From Siphonodentalium dalli (Eukaryota > Mollusca > Scaphopoda > Gadilida > Siphonodentaliidae): DNA of 64,000 nt. The stretch lies in contig CP136069.1 in NCBI GenBank assembly GCA_032622095.1, forward strand, positions 122,874,126 through 122,938,125. The letters are read 5' to 3'. The notes beneath the pieces are model-generated. The model did not search any database. It saw nothing but the letters and a program-made list of their open reading frames with translations, and was not told the origin of the DNA. Below, in pieces: positions 1 through 15,084 of the stretch (within the stretch, counting starts at the first letter, position 1; the number at the start of each line of letters is the position of its first letter). The translations under genes were made by a program, and so were the position numbers.

Positions 1-3
1 TAA

Positions 4-479
4 TTAAAGGCACGGGCGGTGTTCGTTGCAGAAATATTAATATGTGGTCAAATCGCCACCAACAGATGGAATATTAAAATATGTACAGTTTTGTTCATAT
101 ACAAACGTAATCAGCGCATGAATAGTGTATTGTCCTCAATGTGTACGATGATTGCGTAAACAACAGCATGCTCGTGTTACAGAAGTTTTGCTTCTGTTTA
201 CATAACACAACGCAATCAAATTGGTTAATCACACAAACATTATATAAACGCTCTTCATTATTTCCATATAAGAAATATAGTAACAAACAACGCTCTTTAT
301 GCTTACCATATCCGGATCTATACAAAAGTCAGGAAACGTAACGTACTGTTTATGCCATAGTTCTGTATGATATAACAACAAATTCTGCCTATATTTTACT
401 ATTTATGTTTATGGCGGTTTTTGACGGAAATGAATATTTTAACAGCATACCCACCGCCAAAGACAGCCCGTATCTTTAA
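4..479 (+). mobile_element. piggyBac-type MITE, reference monomer copy
   Basis: This is the mobile-element part of the first long satellite unit. The left end reads TTAAAGGCACGGGCGGTGTT. The right end, reverse-complemented, reads TTAAAGATACGGGC and, in sister copies, continues GGTGTT. The inverted similarity goes on imperfectly for about 80 bp: both ends carry TTCAT, then GTCAAA, then CGCCA, then AACAGA, then a TAAAATAT block. TTAA at both outer edges is the piggyBac-superfamily target site. The element is 476 bp here and 525 bp in the larger form. It has no coding capacity. The remaining roughly 180 bp of the unit, up to the next TTAA at 665, is spacer DNA fixed into the tandem unit. Confidence 0.8.
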
Positions 480-3400
480 TATGAGCAAAAACAGATGTTT
501 TTTTATTAATACCAAATGCTCTCACCATACCCAGAAGCTGCACGTTGCATGGAAAATGATATATTGAGATGTCTGCCTAAGGTCGGATTATTTCAAGAGT
601 CTCCCGAGTGTCGTTTCATGTTGTTAGGTATATGTATATCATTACATGGTATTGGTTATAACAATTAAAGGCACGGGCGGCGTTCGTTGCAGAACTATTC
701 ATATGTGATCAAATCGCCACCAACAGATGGAATATTAAAATATATATAGCTGTGTCGAGATGTCTCCCTAAGGTCGGATTATTTCAAGAGTCTCCCTAAT
801 GTCGTTAATTTTGTTAGCTATATGTATATGTATATCAGTACATGGCATTGGTTATAATAATTAAAGGCACGGGCCGTGTTCGTTGCAGAAATATTGATAT
901 GTGGTCAAATCGCCACCAACAGATGGAATATTAAAATATGTACAGTTTTGTTCATATGCAAACGTAATCAGCGCACGAATATTGTATTGTCCTCAAGGTG
1001 TACGATGATTGCGTAAACAACAGTATGCTCGTGTTACAGAAGTTTTGCTTCTGTTTACATAACACAACGCAATCATATTGGTTAATCACACAAACATTAT
1101 ATAAACGCTCTTCATTATTTCCATATAAGAAAAATAGTAACAAACAACGCTCTTTATGCTTACCATATCCGGATCTATACAAAAGTCAGGAAACGAAACG
1201 GTTTTTTCCTTTTGTTTGCACAACAAAGTGAAAACAATTGACAATAACATACTGTTTATGCCATATTTCTGTTTGATATAGCAACAGATTCTGCCTATAT
1301 TTTACTATTTCTGTGTATGGCGGTTTTTGACGGAGATGAATATTTTAACAGCATACCCACCGCCAACACCGCCCGTATCTATAATATGAGCAATAAAAGA
1401 TGTTTTTTTATTAATACCAAATGCTCTCACCATACCCTGAAGCTGCACGTTGCATGGAAAATGATATATTGAGATGTCTGTCTAAGGTCGGATTATTTCA
1501 AGAGTCTCCCGAATGTCGTTTCATGTTGTTAGGTATATGTATATCATTACATGGTATTGGTTATAATAATTAAAGGCACGGGCGGCGTTCGTTGCAGAAC
1601 TATTCATATGTGATCAAATCGCCACCAACAGATGGAATATTAAAATATATATAGCTTTGTCGAGATGTCTCCCTAAGGTCGGATTATTTCAAGAGTCTCC
1701 CTAATGTCGTTAATTTTGTTAGCTATATGTATATGTATATGCGTACATGGCATTGGTTATAATAATTAAAGGCACGGGCCGTGTTCGTTGCAGAAATATT
1801 AATATGTGGTCAAATCGCCACCAACAGATGGAATATTAAAATATGTACAGTTTTGTTCATATGCAAACGTAATGAGCGCATGAATAGTGTATTGTCCTCA
1901 ATGTGTACGATGATTGCGTAAACAACAGCATGCTCGTGTTACAGAAGTTTTGCTTCTGTTTACATAACACAACGCAATCATATTGGTTAATCACACAAAC
2001 ATTATATAAACGCTCTTCATTATTTCCATATAAGAAATATAGTAACAAACAACGCTCTTTATGCTTACCATATCCGGATCTATACAAAAGTCAGGAAACG
2101 TAACGTACTGTTTATGCCATAGTTCTGTATGATATAACAACAAATTCTGCCTATATTTTACTATTTCTGTTATGGCGGTTTTTGACGGAGCTGAATATTT
2201 TAACAGCATACCCACCGCCAAAGACAGTCCGTATCTTTAATATGAGCAATAAAAGATGTTTTTTTATTAATACCAAATGCTCTCACCATACCCTGAAGCT
2301 ACACGTTGCATGGAAAATGATATATTGAGATGTCTGCCTAAGGTCGGATTATTTCAAGAGTCTCCCGAATGTCGTTTCATGTTGTTAGGTATATGTATAT
2401 CATTACATGGTATTGGTTATAATAATTAAAGGCACGGGCGGCGTTCGTTGCAGAACTATTCATATGTGATCAAATCGCCACCAACAGATGGAATATTAAA
2501 ATATATATAGCTTTGTTGAGATGTCTCCCTAAGGTCGGATTATTTCAAGAGTCTCCCTAATGTCGTTAATTTTGTTAGCTATATGTATATGTATATCAGT
2601 ACATGGCATTGGTTATAATAATTAAAGGCACGGGCGGTGTTCGTTGCAGAAATATTAATATGTGGTCAAATCGCCACCAACAGATGGAATATTAAAATAT
2701 GTACAGTTTTGTTCATATACAAACGTTATCAGCGCATGAATAGTGTATTGTCCTCAATGTGTACGATGATTGCGTAAACAACAGCATGCTCGTGTTACAG
2801 AAGTTTTGCTTCTGTTTACATAACACAACGCAATCAAATTGGTTAATCACACAAACATTATATAAACGCTCTTCTTATTTCCATATAAGAAATATAGTAA
2901 CAAACAACGCTCTTTATGCTTACCATATCCGGATCTATACAAAAGTCAGGAAAGGTAACGTACTGTTTATGCCATAGTTCTGTATGATATAACAACAAAT
3001 TCTGCCTATATTTTACTATTTCTGTTTATGGCGGTTTTTGACGGAAATGAATATTTTAACAGCATACCCACCGCCATAGACAGCCCGTATCTTTAATATG
3101 AGCAATAACAGATGTTTTTTTATTAATACCAAATGCTCTCACCATACCCAGAAGCTGCACGTTGCATGAAAAATGATATATTGAGATGTCTGCCTAAGGT
3201 CGGATTATTTCAAGAGTCTCCCGAATGTCGTTTCATGTTGTTAGGTATATGTATATCATTACATGGTATTGGTTATAATAATTAAAGGCACGGGCGGCGT
3301 TCGTTGCAGAACTATTCATATGTGATCAAATCGCCACCAACAGATGGAATATTAAAATATATATAGCTGTGTCGAGATGTCTCCCTAAGGTCGGATTATT

Positions 3401-4382
3401 TCAAGAGTCTCCCTAATGTCGTTAATTTTGTTAGCTATATGTATATGTATATCAGTACATGGCATTGGTTATAATAATTAAAGGCACGGGCCGTGTTCGT
3501 TGCAGAAATATTGATATGTGGTCAAATCGCCACCAACAGATGGAATATTAAAATATGTACAGTTTTGTTCATATGCAAACGTAATCAGCGCACGAATAGT
3601 GTATTGTCCTCAAGGTGTACGATGATTGCGTAAACAACAGCATGCTCGTGTTACAGAAGTTTTGCTTCTGTTTACATAACACAACGCAATCATATTGGTT
3701 AATCACACAAATATTATTTAAACGCTCTTCATTATTTCCATATAAGAAAAATAGTAACAAACAACGCTCTTTATGATTACCATATCCGGATCTATACAAT
3801 AGTCAGGAAACGTAACGGTTTTTTCCTTTTGTTTGCACAACAAAGTGAAAACAATTGACAATAACATACTGTTTATGCCATATTTCTGTATGATATAACA
3901 ACAACTTCTGCCTATATTTTACTATTTCTGTTTATGGCGGTTTTTGACAGAGATGAATATTTTAACAGCATACCCACCGCCAACACCGCCCGTATCTTTA
4001 ATATGAGCAATAAAAGATGTTTTTTTATTAATACCAAATGCTCTCATCATACCCAGAAGCTGCACGTTGCATGGAAAATGATATATTGAGATGTCTGCCT
4101 AAGGTCGGATTATTTCAAGAGTCTCCCGAATGTCGTTTCATGTTGTTAGGTATATGTATATCATTACATGGTATTGGTTATAATAATTAAAGGCACGGGC
4201 GCCGTTCGTTGCAGAACTATTCATATGTGATCAAATCGCCACCAACAGATGGAATATTAAAATATATATAGATTTGTCGAGATGTCTCCCTAAGGTCGGA
4301 TTATTTCAAGAGTCTCACTAATGTCGTTAATTTTGTTAGCTATATGTATATGTATATGAGTACATGGCATTGGTTATAATAA
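4..4382 (+). repeat. Higher-order repeat copy 1 (4379 bp)
   Basis: Ten units in the order long 661, short 196, long 709, short 196, long 660, short 196, long 660, short 196, long 709, short 196, which sums to 4379 bp. The five long types (call them A to E) can be told apart by fixed differences. For example, the fourth lacks the three bases between CTCTTC and TTATTTCC, and the fifth has ATGATTACC where others have ATGCTTACC. Each type recurs at the same place in the next copy. Confidence 0.9.
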
Positions 4383-7300
4383 TTAAAGGCACGGGTGGCG
4401 TTCGTTGCAGAACTATTCATATGTGATCAAATCGCCACCAACAGATGGAATATTAAAATATGTACAGTTTTGTTCATATACAAACGTAATCAGCGCATGA
4501 ATAGTGTATTGTCCTCAATGTGTACGATGATTGCGTAAACAACAGCATGCTCGTGTTACAGAAGTTTTGCTTCTGTTTACATAACACAACGCAATCAAAT
4601 TGGTTAATCACACAAACATTATATAAACGCTCTTTATTATTTCCATATAAGAAATATAGTAACAAACAACGCTCTTTATGCTTACCATATCCGGATCTAT
4701 ACAAAAGTCAGGAAACGTAACGTACTGTTTATGCCATAGTTCTGTATGATATAACAACAAATTCTGCCTATATTTTACTATTTATGTTTATGGCAGTTTT
4801 TGACGGAAATGAATATTTTAACAGCATACCCACCGCCAAAGACAGCCCGTATCTTTAATATGAGCAAAAACAGATGTTTTTTTATTAATACCAAATGCTC
4901 TCACCATACCCAGAAGCTGCACGTTTCATGGAAAATGATATATTGAGATGTCTGCCTAAGGTCGGATTATTTCAAGAGTCTCCCGAGTGTCGTTTCATGT
5001 TGTTAGGTATATGTATATCATTACATGGTATTGGTTATAATAATTAAAGGCACGGGCGGCGTTCGTTGCAGAACTATTCATATGTGATCAAATCGCCACC
5101 AACAGATGGAATATTAAAATATATATAGCTGTGTCGAGATGTCTCCCTAAGGTCGGATTATTTCAAGAGTCTCCCTAATGTCGTTAATTTTGTTAGCTAT
5201 ATGTATATGTATATCAGTACATGGCATTGGTTATAATAATTAAAGGCACGGGCCGTGTTCGTTGCAGAAATATTGATATGTGGTCAAATCGCCACCAACA
5301 GATGGAATATTAAAATATGTACAGTTTTGTTCATATGCAAACGTAATCAGCGCACGAATATTGTATTGTCCTCAAGGTGTACGATGATTGCGTAAACAAC
5401 AGTATGCTCGTGTTACAGAAGTTTTGCTTCTGTTTACATAACACAACGCAATCATATTGGTTAATCACACAAACATTATATAAACGCTCTTCATTATTTC
5501 CATATAAGAAAAATAGTAACAAACAACGCTCTTTATGCTTACCATATCCGGATCTATACAAAAGTCAGGAAACGAAACGGTTTTTTCCTTTTGTTTGCAC
5601 AACAAAGTGAAAACAATTGACAATAACATACTGTTTATGCCATATTTCTGTTTGATATAACAACAGATTCTGCCTATATTTTACTATTTCTGTGTATGGC
5701 GGTTTTTGACGGAGATGAATATTTTAACAGCATACCCACCGCCAACACCGCCCGTATCTATAATATGAGCAATAAAAGATGTTTTTTTATTAATACCAAA
5801 TGCTCTCACCATACCCTGAAGCTGCACGTTGCATGGAAAATGATATATTGAGATGTCTGTCTAAGGTCGGATTATTTCAAGAGTCTCCCGAATGTCGTTT
5901 CATGTTGTTAGGTATATGTATATCATTACATGGTATTGGTTATAATAATTAAAGGCACGGGCGGCGTTCGTTGCAGAACTATTCATATGTGATCAAATCG
6001 CCACCAACAGATGGAATATTAAAATATATATAGCTTTGTCGAGATGTCTCCCTAAGGTCGGATTATTTCAAGAGTCTCCCTAATGTCGTTAATTTTGTTA
6101 GCTATATGTATATGTATATGAGTACATGGCATTGGTTATAATAATTAAAGGCACGGGCCGTGTTCGTTGCAGAAATATTAATATGTGGTCAAATCGCCAC
6201 CAACAGATGGAATATTAAAATATGTACAGTTTTGTTCATATGCAAACGTAATGAGCGCATGAATAGTGTATTGTCCTCAATGTGTACGATGATTGCGTAA
6301 ACAACAGCATGCTCGTGTTACAGAAGTTTTGCTTCTGTTTACATAACACAACGCAATCATATTGGTTAATCACACAAACATTATATAAACGCTCTTCATT
6401 ATTTCCATATAAGAAATATAGTAACAAACAACGCTCTTTATGCTTACCATATCCGGATCTATACAAAAGTCAGGAAACGTAACGTACTGTTTATGCCATA
6501 GTTCTGTATGATATAACAACAAATTCTGCCTATATTTTACTATTTCTGTTATGGCGGTTTTTGACGGAGCTGAATATTTTAACAGCATACCCACCGCCAA
6601 AGACAGTCCGTATCTTTAATATGAGCAATAAAAGATGTTTTTTTATTAATACCAAATGCTCTCACCATACCTTGAAGCTACACGTTGCATGGAAAATGAT
6701 ATATTGAGATGTCTGCCTAAGGTCGGATTATTTCAAGAGTCTCCCGAATGTCGTTTCATGTTGTTAGGTATATGTATATCATTACATGGTATTGGTTATA
6801 ATAATTAAAGGCACGGGCGGCGTTCGTTGCAGAACTATTCATATGTGATCAAATCGCCACCAACAGATGGAATATTAAAATATATATAGCTTTGTTGAGA
6901 TGTCTCCCTAAGGTCGGATTATTTCAAGAGTCTCCCTAATGTCGTTAATTTTGTTAGCTATATGTATATGTATATCAGTACATGGCATTGGTTATAATAA
7001 TTAAAGGCACGGGCGGTGTTCGTTGCAGAAAAATTAATATGTGGTCAAATCGCCACCAACAGATGGAATATTAAAATATGTACAGTTTTGTTCATATACA
7101 AACGTAATCAGCGCATGAATAGTGTATTGTCCTCAATGTGTACGATGATTGCGTAAACAACAGCATGCTCGTGTTACAGAAGTTTTGCTTCTGTTTACAT
7201 AACACAACGCAATCAAATTGGTTAATCACACAAACATTATATAAACGCTCTTCTTATTTCCATATAAGAAATATAGTAACAAACAACGCTCTTTATGCTT

Positions 7301-8761
7301 ACCATATCCGGATCTATACAAAAGTCAGGAAAGGTAACGTACTGTTTATGCCATAGTTCTGTATGATATAACAACAAATTCTGCCTATATTTTACTATTT
7401 CTGTTTATGGCGGTTTTTGACGGAAATGAATATTTTAACAGCATACCCACCGCCATAGACAGCCCGTATCTTTAATATGAGCAATAACAGATGTTTTTTT
7501 ATTAATACCAAATGCTCTCACCATACCCAGAAGCTGCACGTTGCATGAAAAATGATATATTGAGATGTCTGCCTAAGGTCGGATTATTTCAAGAGTCTCC
7601 CGAATGTCGTTTCATGTTGTTAGGTATATGTATATCATTACATGGTATTGGTTATAATAATTAAAGGCACGGGCGGCGTTCGTTGCAGAACTATTCATAT
7701 GTGATCAAATCGCCACCAACAGATGGAATATTAAAATATATATAGCTGTGTCGAGATGTCTCCCTAGGGTCGGATTATTTCAAGAGTCTCCCTAATGTCG
7801 TTAATTTTGTTAGCTATATGTATATGTATATCAGTACATGGCATTGGTTATAATAATTAAAGGCACGGGCCGTGTTCGTTGCAGAAATATTGATATGTGG
7901 TCAAATCGCCACCAACAGATGGAATATTAAAATATGTACAGTTTTGTTCATATGCAAACGTAATCAGCGCACGAATAGTGTATTGTCCTCAATGTGTACG
8001 ATGATTGCGTAAACAACAGCATGCTCGTGTTACAGAAGTTTTGCTTCTGTTTACATAACACAACGCAATCATATTGGTTAATCACACAAATATTATTTAA
8101 ACGCTCTTCATTATTTCCATATAAGAAAAATAGTAACAAACAACGCTCTTTATGATTACCATATCCGGATCTATACAATAGTCAGGAAACGTAACGGTTT
8201 TTTCCTTTTGTTTGCACAACAAAGTGAAAACAATTGACAATAACATACTGTTTATGCCATATTTCTGTATGATATAACAACAACTTCTGCCTATATTTTA
8301 CTATTTCTGTTTATGGCGGTTTTTGACGGAGATGAATATTTTAACAGCATACCCACCGCCAACACCGCCCGTATCTATAATATGAGCAATAAAAGATGTT
8401 TTTTTATTAATACCAAATGCTCTCACCATACCCTGAAGCTGCACGTTGCATGGAAAATGATATATTGAGATGTCTGTCTAAGGTCGGATTATTTCAAGAG
8501 TCTCCCGAATGTCGTTTCATGTTGTTAGGTATATGTATATCATTACATGGTATTGGTTATAATAATTAAAGGCACGGGCGCCGTTCGTTGCAGAACTATT
8601 CATATGTGATCAAATCGCCACCAACAGATGGAATATTAAAATATATATAGATTTGTCGAGATGTCTCCCTAAGGTCGGATTATTTCAAGAGTCTCACTAA
8701 TGTCGTTAATTTTGTTAGCTATATGTATATGTATATGAGTACATGGCATTGGTTATAATAA
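4383..8761 (+). repeat. Higher-order repeat copy 2 (4379 bp)
   Basis: Same five long/short pairs in the same order and the same total length as copy 1. Base differences from copy 1 are few. One is CTCTTTATTATT at 4630 against CTCTTCATTATT, another is GGCAGTTTTTG near 4793 against GGCGGTTTTTG. Neighbouring units of different type differ far more than units of the same type 4379 bp apart. That is the signature of recent amplification of whole blocks. Confidence 0.9.
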
Positions 8762-10719
8762 TTAAAGGCACGGGTGGCGTTCGTTGCAGAACTATTCATA
8801 TGTGATCAAATCGCCACCAACAGATGGAATATTAAAATATATATAGCTTTGTCGAGATGTCTCCCTAAGGTCGGATTATTTCAAGAGTATCCCTAATGTC
8901 GTTAATTGTGTTAGCTATATGTATATGTATATCAGTACATGGCATTGGTTATAATAATTAATCGCACGGGCGGTGTTCGTTGCAGAAATATTAATATGTG
9001 GTCAAATCGCCACCAACAGATGGAATATTAAAATATGTACAGTTTTGTTCATATACAAACGTAATGAGCGCATGAATAGTGTATTGTCCTCAATGTGTAT
9101 GATGATTGCGTAAACAACAGCATCCTCGTGTTACAGAAGTTTTGCTTCTGTTTACATAACACAACGCAATCAAATTGGTTAATCACACAAACATTATATA
9201 AACGCTCTTCTTATTTCCATATAAGAAATATAGTAACAAACAACGCTCTTTATGCTTACCATATCCGGATCTATACAAAAGTCAGGAAAGGTAACGTACT
9301 GTTTATGCCATAGTTCTGTATGATATAACAACAAATTCTGCCTATATTTTACTATTTCTGTTTATGGCGGTTTTTGACGGAAATGAATATTTTAACAGCA
9401 TACCCACCGCCATAGACAGCCCGTATCTTTAATATGAGCAATAACAGATGTTTTTTTATTAATACCAAATGCTCTCACCATACCCAGAAGCTGCACGTTG
9501 CATGAAAAATGATATATTGAGATGTCTGCCTAAGGTCGGATTATTTCAAGAGTCTCCCGAATGTCGTTTCATGTTGTTAGGTATATGTATATCATTACAT
9601 GGTATTGGTTATAATAATTAAAGGCACGGGCGGCGTTCGTTGCAGAACTATTCATATGTGATCAAATCGCCACCAACAGATGGAATATTAAAATATATAT
9701 AGCTGTGTCGAGATGTCTCCCTAAGGTCGGATTATTTCAAGAGTCTCCCTAATGTCGTTAATTTTGTTAGCTATATGTATATGTATATCAGTACATGGCA
9801 TTGGTTATAATAATTAAAGGCACGGGCCGTGTTCGTTGCAGAAATATTGATATGTGGTCAAATCGCCACCAACAGATGGAATATTAAAATATGTACAGTT
9901 TTGTTCATATGCAAACGTAATCAGCGCACGAATAGTGTATTGTCCTCAAGGTGTACGATGATTGCGTAAACAACAGCATGCTCGTGTTACAGAAGTTTTG
10001 CTTCTGTTTACATAACACAACGCAATCATATTGGTTAATCACACAAATATTATTTAAACGCTCTTCATTATTTCCATATAAGAAAAATAGTAACAAACAA
10101 CGCTCTTTATGATTACCATATCCGGATCTATACAATAGTCAGGAAACGTAACGGTTTTTTCCTTTTGTTTGCACAACAAAGTGAAAACAATTGACAATAA
10201 CATACTGTTTATGCCATATTTCTGTATGATATAACAACAACTTCTGCCTATATTTTACTATTTCTGTTTATGGCGGTTTTTGACGGAGATGAATATTTTA
10301 ACAGCATACCCACCGCCAACACCGCCCGAATCTTTAATATGAGCAATAAAAGATGTTTTTTTTATTAATACCAAATGCTCTCATCATACCCAGAAGCTGC
10401 ACGTTGCATGGAAAATGATATATTGAGATGTCTGCCTAAGGTCGGATTATTTCAAGAGTCTCCCGAATGTCGTTTCATGTTGTTAGGTATATGTATATCA
10501 TTACATGGTATTGGTTATAATAATTAAAGGCACGGGCGCCGTTCGTTGCAGAACTATTCATATGTGATCAAATCGCCACCAACAGATGGAATATTAAAAT
10601 ATATATAGATTTGTCGAGATGTCTCCCTAAGGTCGGATTATTTCAAGAGTCTCACTAATATCGTTAATTTTGTTAGCTATATGTATATGTATATGAGTAC
10701 ATGGCATTGGTTATAATAA
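8762..10719 (+). repeat. Partial higher-order copy: extra short unit plus D and E pairs
   Basis: An extra short unit at 8762-8957 carries private variants (GAGTATCCCTAATG, AATTGTGTTAGC), and the next unit begins TTAATCGCACGGG. It is followed by only the fourth and fifth long/short pairs (8958-10719; 1762 bp against 1761 bp in copy 1, the extra base being one T in the run near 10355). The same variant short unit reappears at 15085, again after an E pair. This fits unequal exchange in register with the block structure. Confidence 0.85.
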
Positions 10720-13700
10720 TTAAAGGCACGGGTGGCGTTCGTTGCAGAACTATTCTCGCCACCAACAGATGGAATATTAAAATATGTACAGTTTTGTTCA
10801 TATACAAACGTAATCAGCGCATGAATAGTGTATTGTCCTCAATGTGTACGATGATTGCGTAAACAACAGCATGCTCGTGTTACAGAAGTTTTGCTTCTGT
10901 TTACATAACACAACGCAATCAAATTGGTTAATCACACAAACATTATATAAACGCTCTTCATTATTTCCATATAAGAAATATAGTAACAAACAACGCTCTT
11001 TATGCTCACCATATCCGGATCTATACAAAAGTCAGGAAACGTAACGTACTGTTTATGCCATAGTTCTGTATGATATAACAACAAATTCTGCCTATATTTT
11101 ACTATTTCTGTTATGGCGGTTTTTGACGGAGCTGAATATTTTAACAGCATACCCACCGCCAAAGACAGTCCGTATCTTTAATATGAGCAATAAAAGATGT
11201 TTTTTTATTAATACCAAATGCTCTCACCATACCCAGAAGCTGCACGTTGCATGGAAAATGATATATTGAGATGTCTGCCTAAGGTCGGATTATTTCAAGA
11301 GTCTCCCGAGTGTCGTTTCATGTTGTTAGGTATATGTATATCATTACATGGTATTGGTTATAATAATTAAAGGCACGGGCGGCGTTCGTTGCAGAACTAT
11401 TCATATGTGATCAAATCGCCACCAACAGATGGAATATTAAAATATATATAGCTGTGTCGAGATGTCTCCCTAAGGTCGGATTATTTCAAGAGTCTCCCTA
11501 ATGTCGTTAATTTTGTTAGCTATATGTATATGTATATCAGTACATGGCATTGGTTATAATAATTAAAGGCACGGGCCGTGTTCGTTGCAGAAATATTGAT
11601 ATGTGGTCAAATCGCCACCAACAGATGGAATATTAAAATATGTACAGTTTTGTTCATATGCAAACGTAATCAGCGCACGAATATTGTATTGTCCTCAAGG
11701 TGTACGATGATTGCGTAAACAACAGTATGCTCGTGTTACAGAAGTTTTGCTTCTGTTTACATAACACAACGCAATCATATTGGTTAATCACACAAACATT
11801 ATATAAACGCTCTTCATTATTTCCATATAAGAAAAATAGTAACAAACAACGCTCTTTATGCTTACCATATCCGGATCTATACAAAAGTCAGGAAACGAAA
11901 CGGTTTTTTCCTTTTGTTTGCACAACAAAGTGAAAACAATTGACAATAACATACTGTTTATGCCATATTTCTGTTTGATATAACAACAGATTCTGCCTAT
12001 ATTTTACTATTTCTGTGTATGGCGGTTTTTGACGGAGATGAATATTTTAACAGCATACCCACCGCCAACAACGCCCGTATCTATAATATGAGCAATAAAA
12101 GATGTTTTTTTATTAATACCAAATGCTCTCACCATACCCTGAAGCTGCACGTTGCATGGAAAATGATATATTGAGATGTCTGTCTAAGGTCGGATTATTT
12201 CAAGAGTCTCCCGAATGTCGTTTCATGTTGTTAGGTATATGTATATCATTACATGGTATTGGTTATAATAATTAAAGGCACGGGCGGCGTTCGTTGCAGA
12301 ACTATTCATATGTGATCAAATCGCCACCAACAGATGGAATATTAAAATATATATAGCTTTGTCGAGATGTCTCCCTAAGGTCGGATTATTTCAAGAGTCT
12401 CCCTAATGTCGTTAATTTTGTTAGCTATATGTATATGTATATGAGTACATGGCATTGGTTATAATAATTAAAGGCACGGGCCGTGTTCGTTGCAGAAATA
12501 TTAATATGTGGTCAAATCGCCACCAACAGATGGAATATTAAAATATGTACAGTTTTGTTCATATGCAAACGTAATGAGCGCATGAATAGTGTATTGTCCT
12601 CAATGTGTACGATGATTGCGTAAACAACAGCATGCTCGTGTTACAGAAGTTTTGCTTCTGTTTACATAACACAACGCAATCATATTGGTTAATCACACAA
12701 ACATTATATAAACGCTCTTCATTATTTCCATATAAGAAATATAGTAACAAACAACGCTCTTTATGCTCACCATATCCGGATCTATACAAAAGTCAGGAAA
12801 CGTAACGTACTGTTTATGCCATAGTTCTGTATGATATAACAACAAATTCTGCCTATATTTTACTATTTCTGTTATGGCGGTTTTTGACGGAGCTGAATAT
12901 TTTAACAGCATACCCACCGCCAAAGACAGTCCGTATCTTTAATATGAGCAATAAAAGATGTTTTTTTATTAATACCAAATGCTCTCACCATACCCTGAAG
13001 CTACACGTTGCATGGAAAATGATATATTGAGATGTCTGCCTAAGGTCGGATTATTTCAAGAGTCTCCCGAATGTCGTTTCATGTTGTTAGGTATATGTAT
13101 ATCATTACATGGTATTGGTTATAATAATTAAAGGCACGGGCGGCGTTCGTTGCAGAACTATTCATATGTGATCAAATCGCCACCAACAGATGGAATATTA
13201 AAATATATATAGCTTTGTTGAGATGTCTCCCTAAGGTCGGATTATTTCAAGAGTCTCCCTAATGTCGTTAATTTTGTTAGCTATATGTATATGTATATCA
13301 GTACATGGCATTGGTTATAATAATTAAAGGCACGGGCGGTGTTCGTTGCAGAAATATTAATATGTGGTCAAATCGCCACCAACAGATGGAATATTAAAAT
13401 ATGTACAGTTTTGTTCATATACAAACGTAATCAGCGCATGAATAGTGTATTGTCCTCAATGTGTACGATGATTGCGTAAACAACAGCATGCTCGTGTTAC
13501 AGAAGTTTTGCTTATGTTTACATAACACAACGCAATCAAATTGGTTAATCACACAAACATTATATAAACGCTCTTCTTATTTCCATATAAGAAATATAGT
13601 AACAAACAACGCTCTTTATGCTTACCATATCCGGATCTATACAAAAGTCAGGAAAGGTAACGTACTGTTTATGCCATAGTTCTGTATGATATAACAACAA

Positions 13701-15084
13701 ATTCTGCCTATATTTTACTATTTCTGTTTATGGCGGTTTTTGACGGAAATGAATATTTTAACAGCATACCCACCGCCATAGACAGCCCGTATCTTTAATA
13801 TGAGCAATAACAGATGTTTTTTTATTAATACCAAATGCTCTCACCATACCCAGAAGCTGCACGTTGCATGAAAAATGATATATTGAGATGTCTGCCTAAG
13901 GTCGGATTATTTCAAGAGTCTCCCGAATGTCGTTTCATGTTGTTAGGTATATGTATATCATTACATGGTATTGGTTATAATAATTAAAGGCACGGGCGGC
14001 GTTCGTTGCAGAACTATTCATATGTGATCAAATCGCCACCAACAGATGGAATATTAAAATATATATAGCTGTGTCGAGATGTCTCCCTAAGGTCGGATTA
14101 TTTCAAGAGTCTCCCTAATGTCGTTAATTTTGTTAGCTATATGTATATGTATATCAGTACATGGCATTGGTTATAATAATTAAAGGCACGGGCCGTGTTC
14201 GTTGCAGAAATATTGATATGTGGTCAAATCGCCACCAACAGATGGAATATTAAAATATGTACAGTTTTGTTCATATGCAAACGTAATCAGCGCACGAATA
14301 GTGTATTGTCCTCAATGTGTACGATGATTGCGTAAACAACAGCATGCTCGTGTTACAGAAGTTTTGCTTCTGTTTACATAACACAACGCAATCATATTGG
14401 TTAATCACACAAATATTATTTAAACGCTCTTCATTATTTCCATATAAGAAAAATAGTAACAAACAACGCTCTTTATGATTACCATATCCGGATCTATACA
14501 ATAGTCAGGAAACGTAACGGTTTTTTCCTTTTGTTTGCACAACAAAGTGAAAACAATTGACAATAACATACTGTTTATGCCATATTTCTGTATGATATAA
14601 CAACAACTTCTGCCTATATTTTACTATTTCTGTTTATGGCGGTTTTTGACGGAGATGAATATTTTAACAGCATACCCACCGCCAACACCGCCCGTATCTT
14701 TAATATGAGCAATAAAAGATGTTTTTTTATTAATACCAAATGCTCTCATCATACCCAGAAGCTGCACGTTGCATGGAAAATGATATATTGAGATGTCTGC
14801 CTAAGGTCGGATTATTTCAAGAGTCTCCCGAATGTCGTTTCATGTTGTTAGGTATATGTATATCATTACATGGTATTGGTTGTAATAATTAAAGGCACGG
14901 GCGCCGTTCGTTGCAGAACTATTCATATGTGATCAAATCGCCACCAACAGATGGAATATTAAAATATATATAGATTTGTCGAGATGTCTCCCTAAGGTCG
15001 GATTATTTCAAGAGTCTCACTAATGTCGTTAATTTTGTTAGCTATATGTATATGTATATGAGTACATGGCATTGGTTATAATAA
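10720..15084 (+). repeat. Higher-order repeat copy 3 (4365 bp, 14-bp deletion)
   Basis: Five pairs in the same order as copies 1 and 2. The length is 4365 bp because 14 bases are missing near 10755, where ACTATTC runs directly into TCGCCACC. Otherwise it matches the other copies closely. Confidence 0.88.

Noticed and set aside
20-40. TTCGTTGCAGAA in each satellite unit resembles the first half of the CENP-B box
   Set aside because: Only the TTCG and the central A of the consensus fit; the required CGGG part is absent, and the word lies within the MITE terminus, so the likeness is weak.
1-15084. The alternating repeat/spacer pattern as a CRISPR array
   Set aside because: Units are hundreds of bases long, spacers are not unique, and the DNA is clearly eukaryotic mobile-element sequence.
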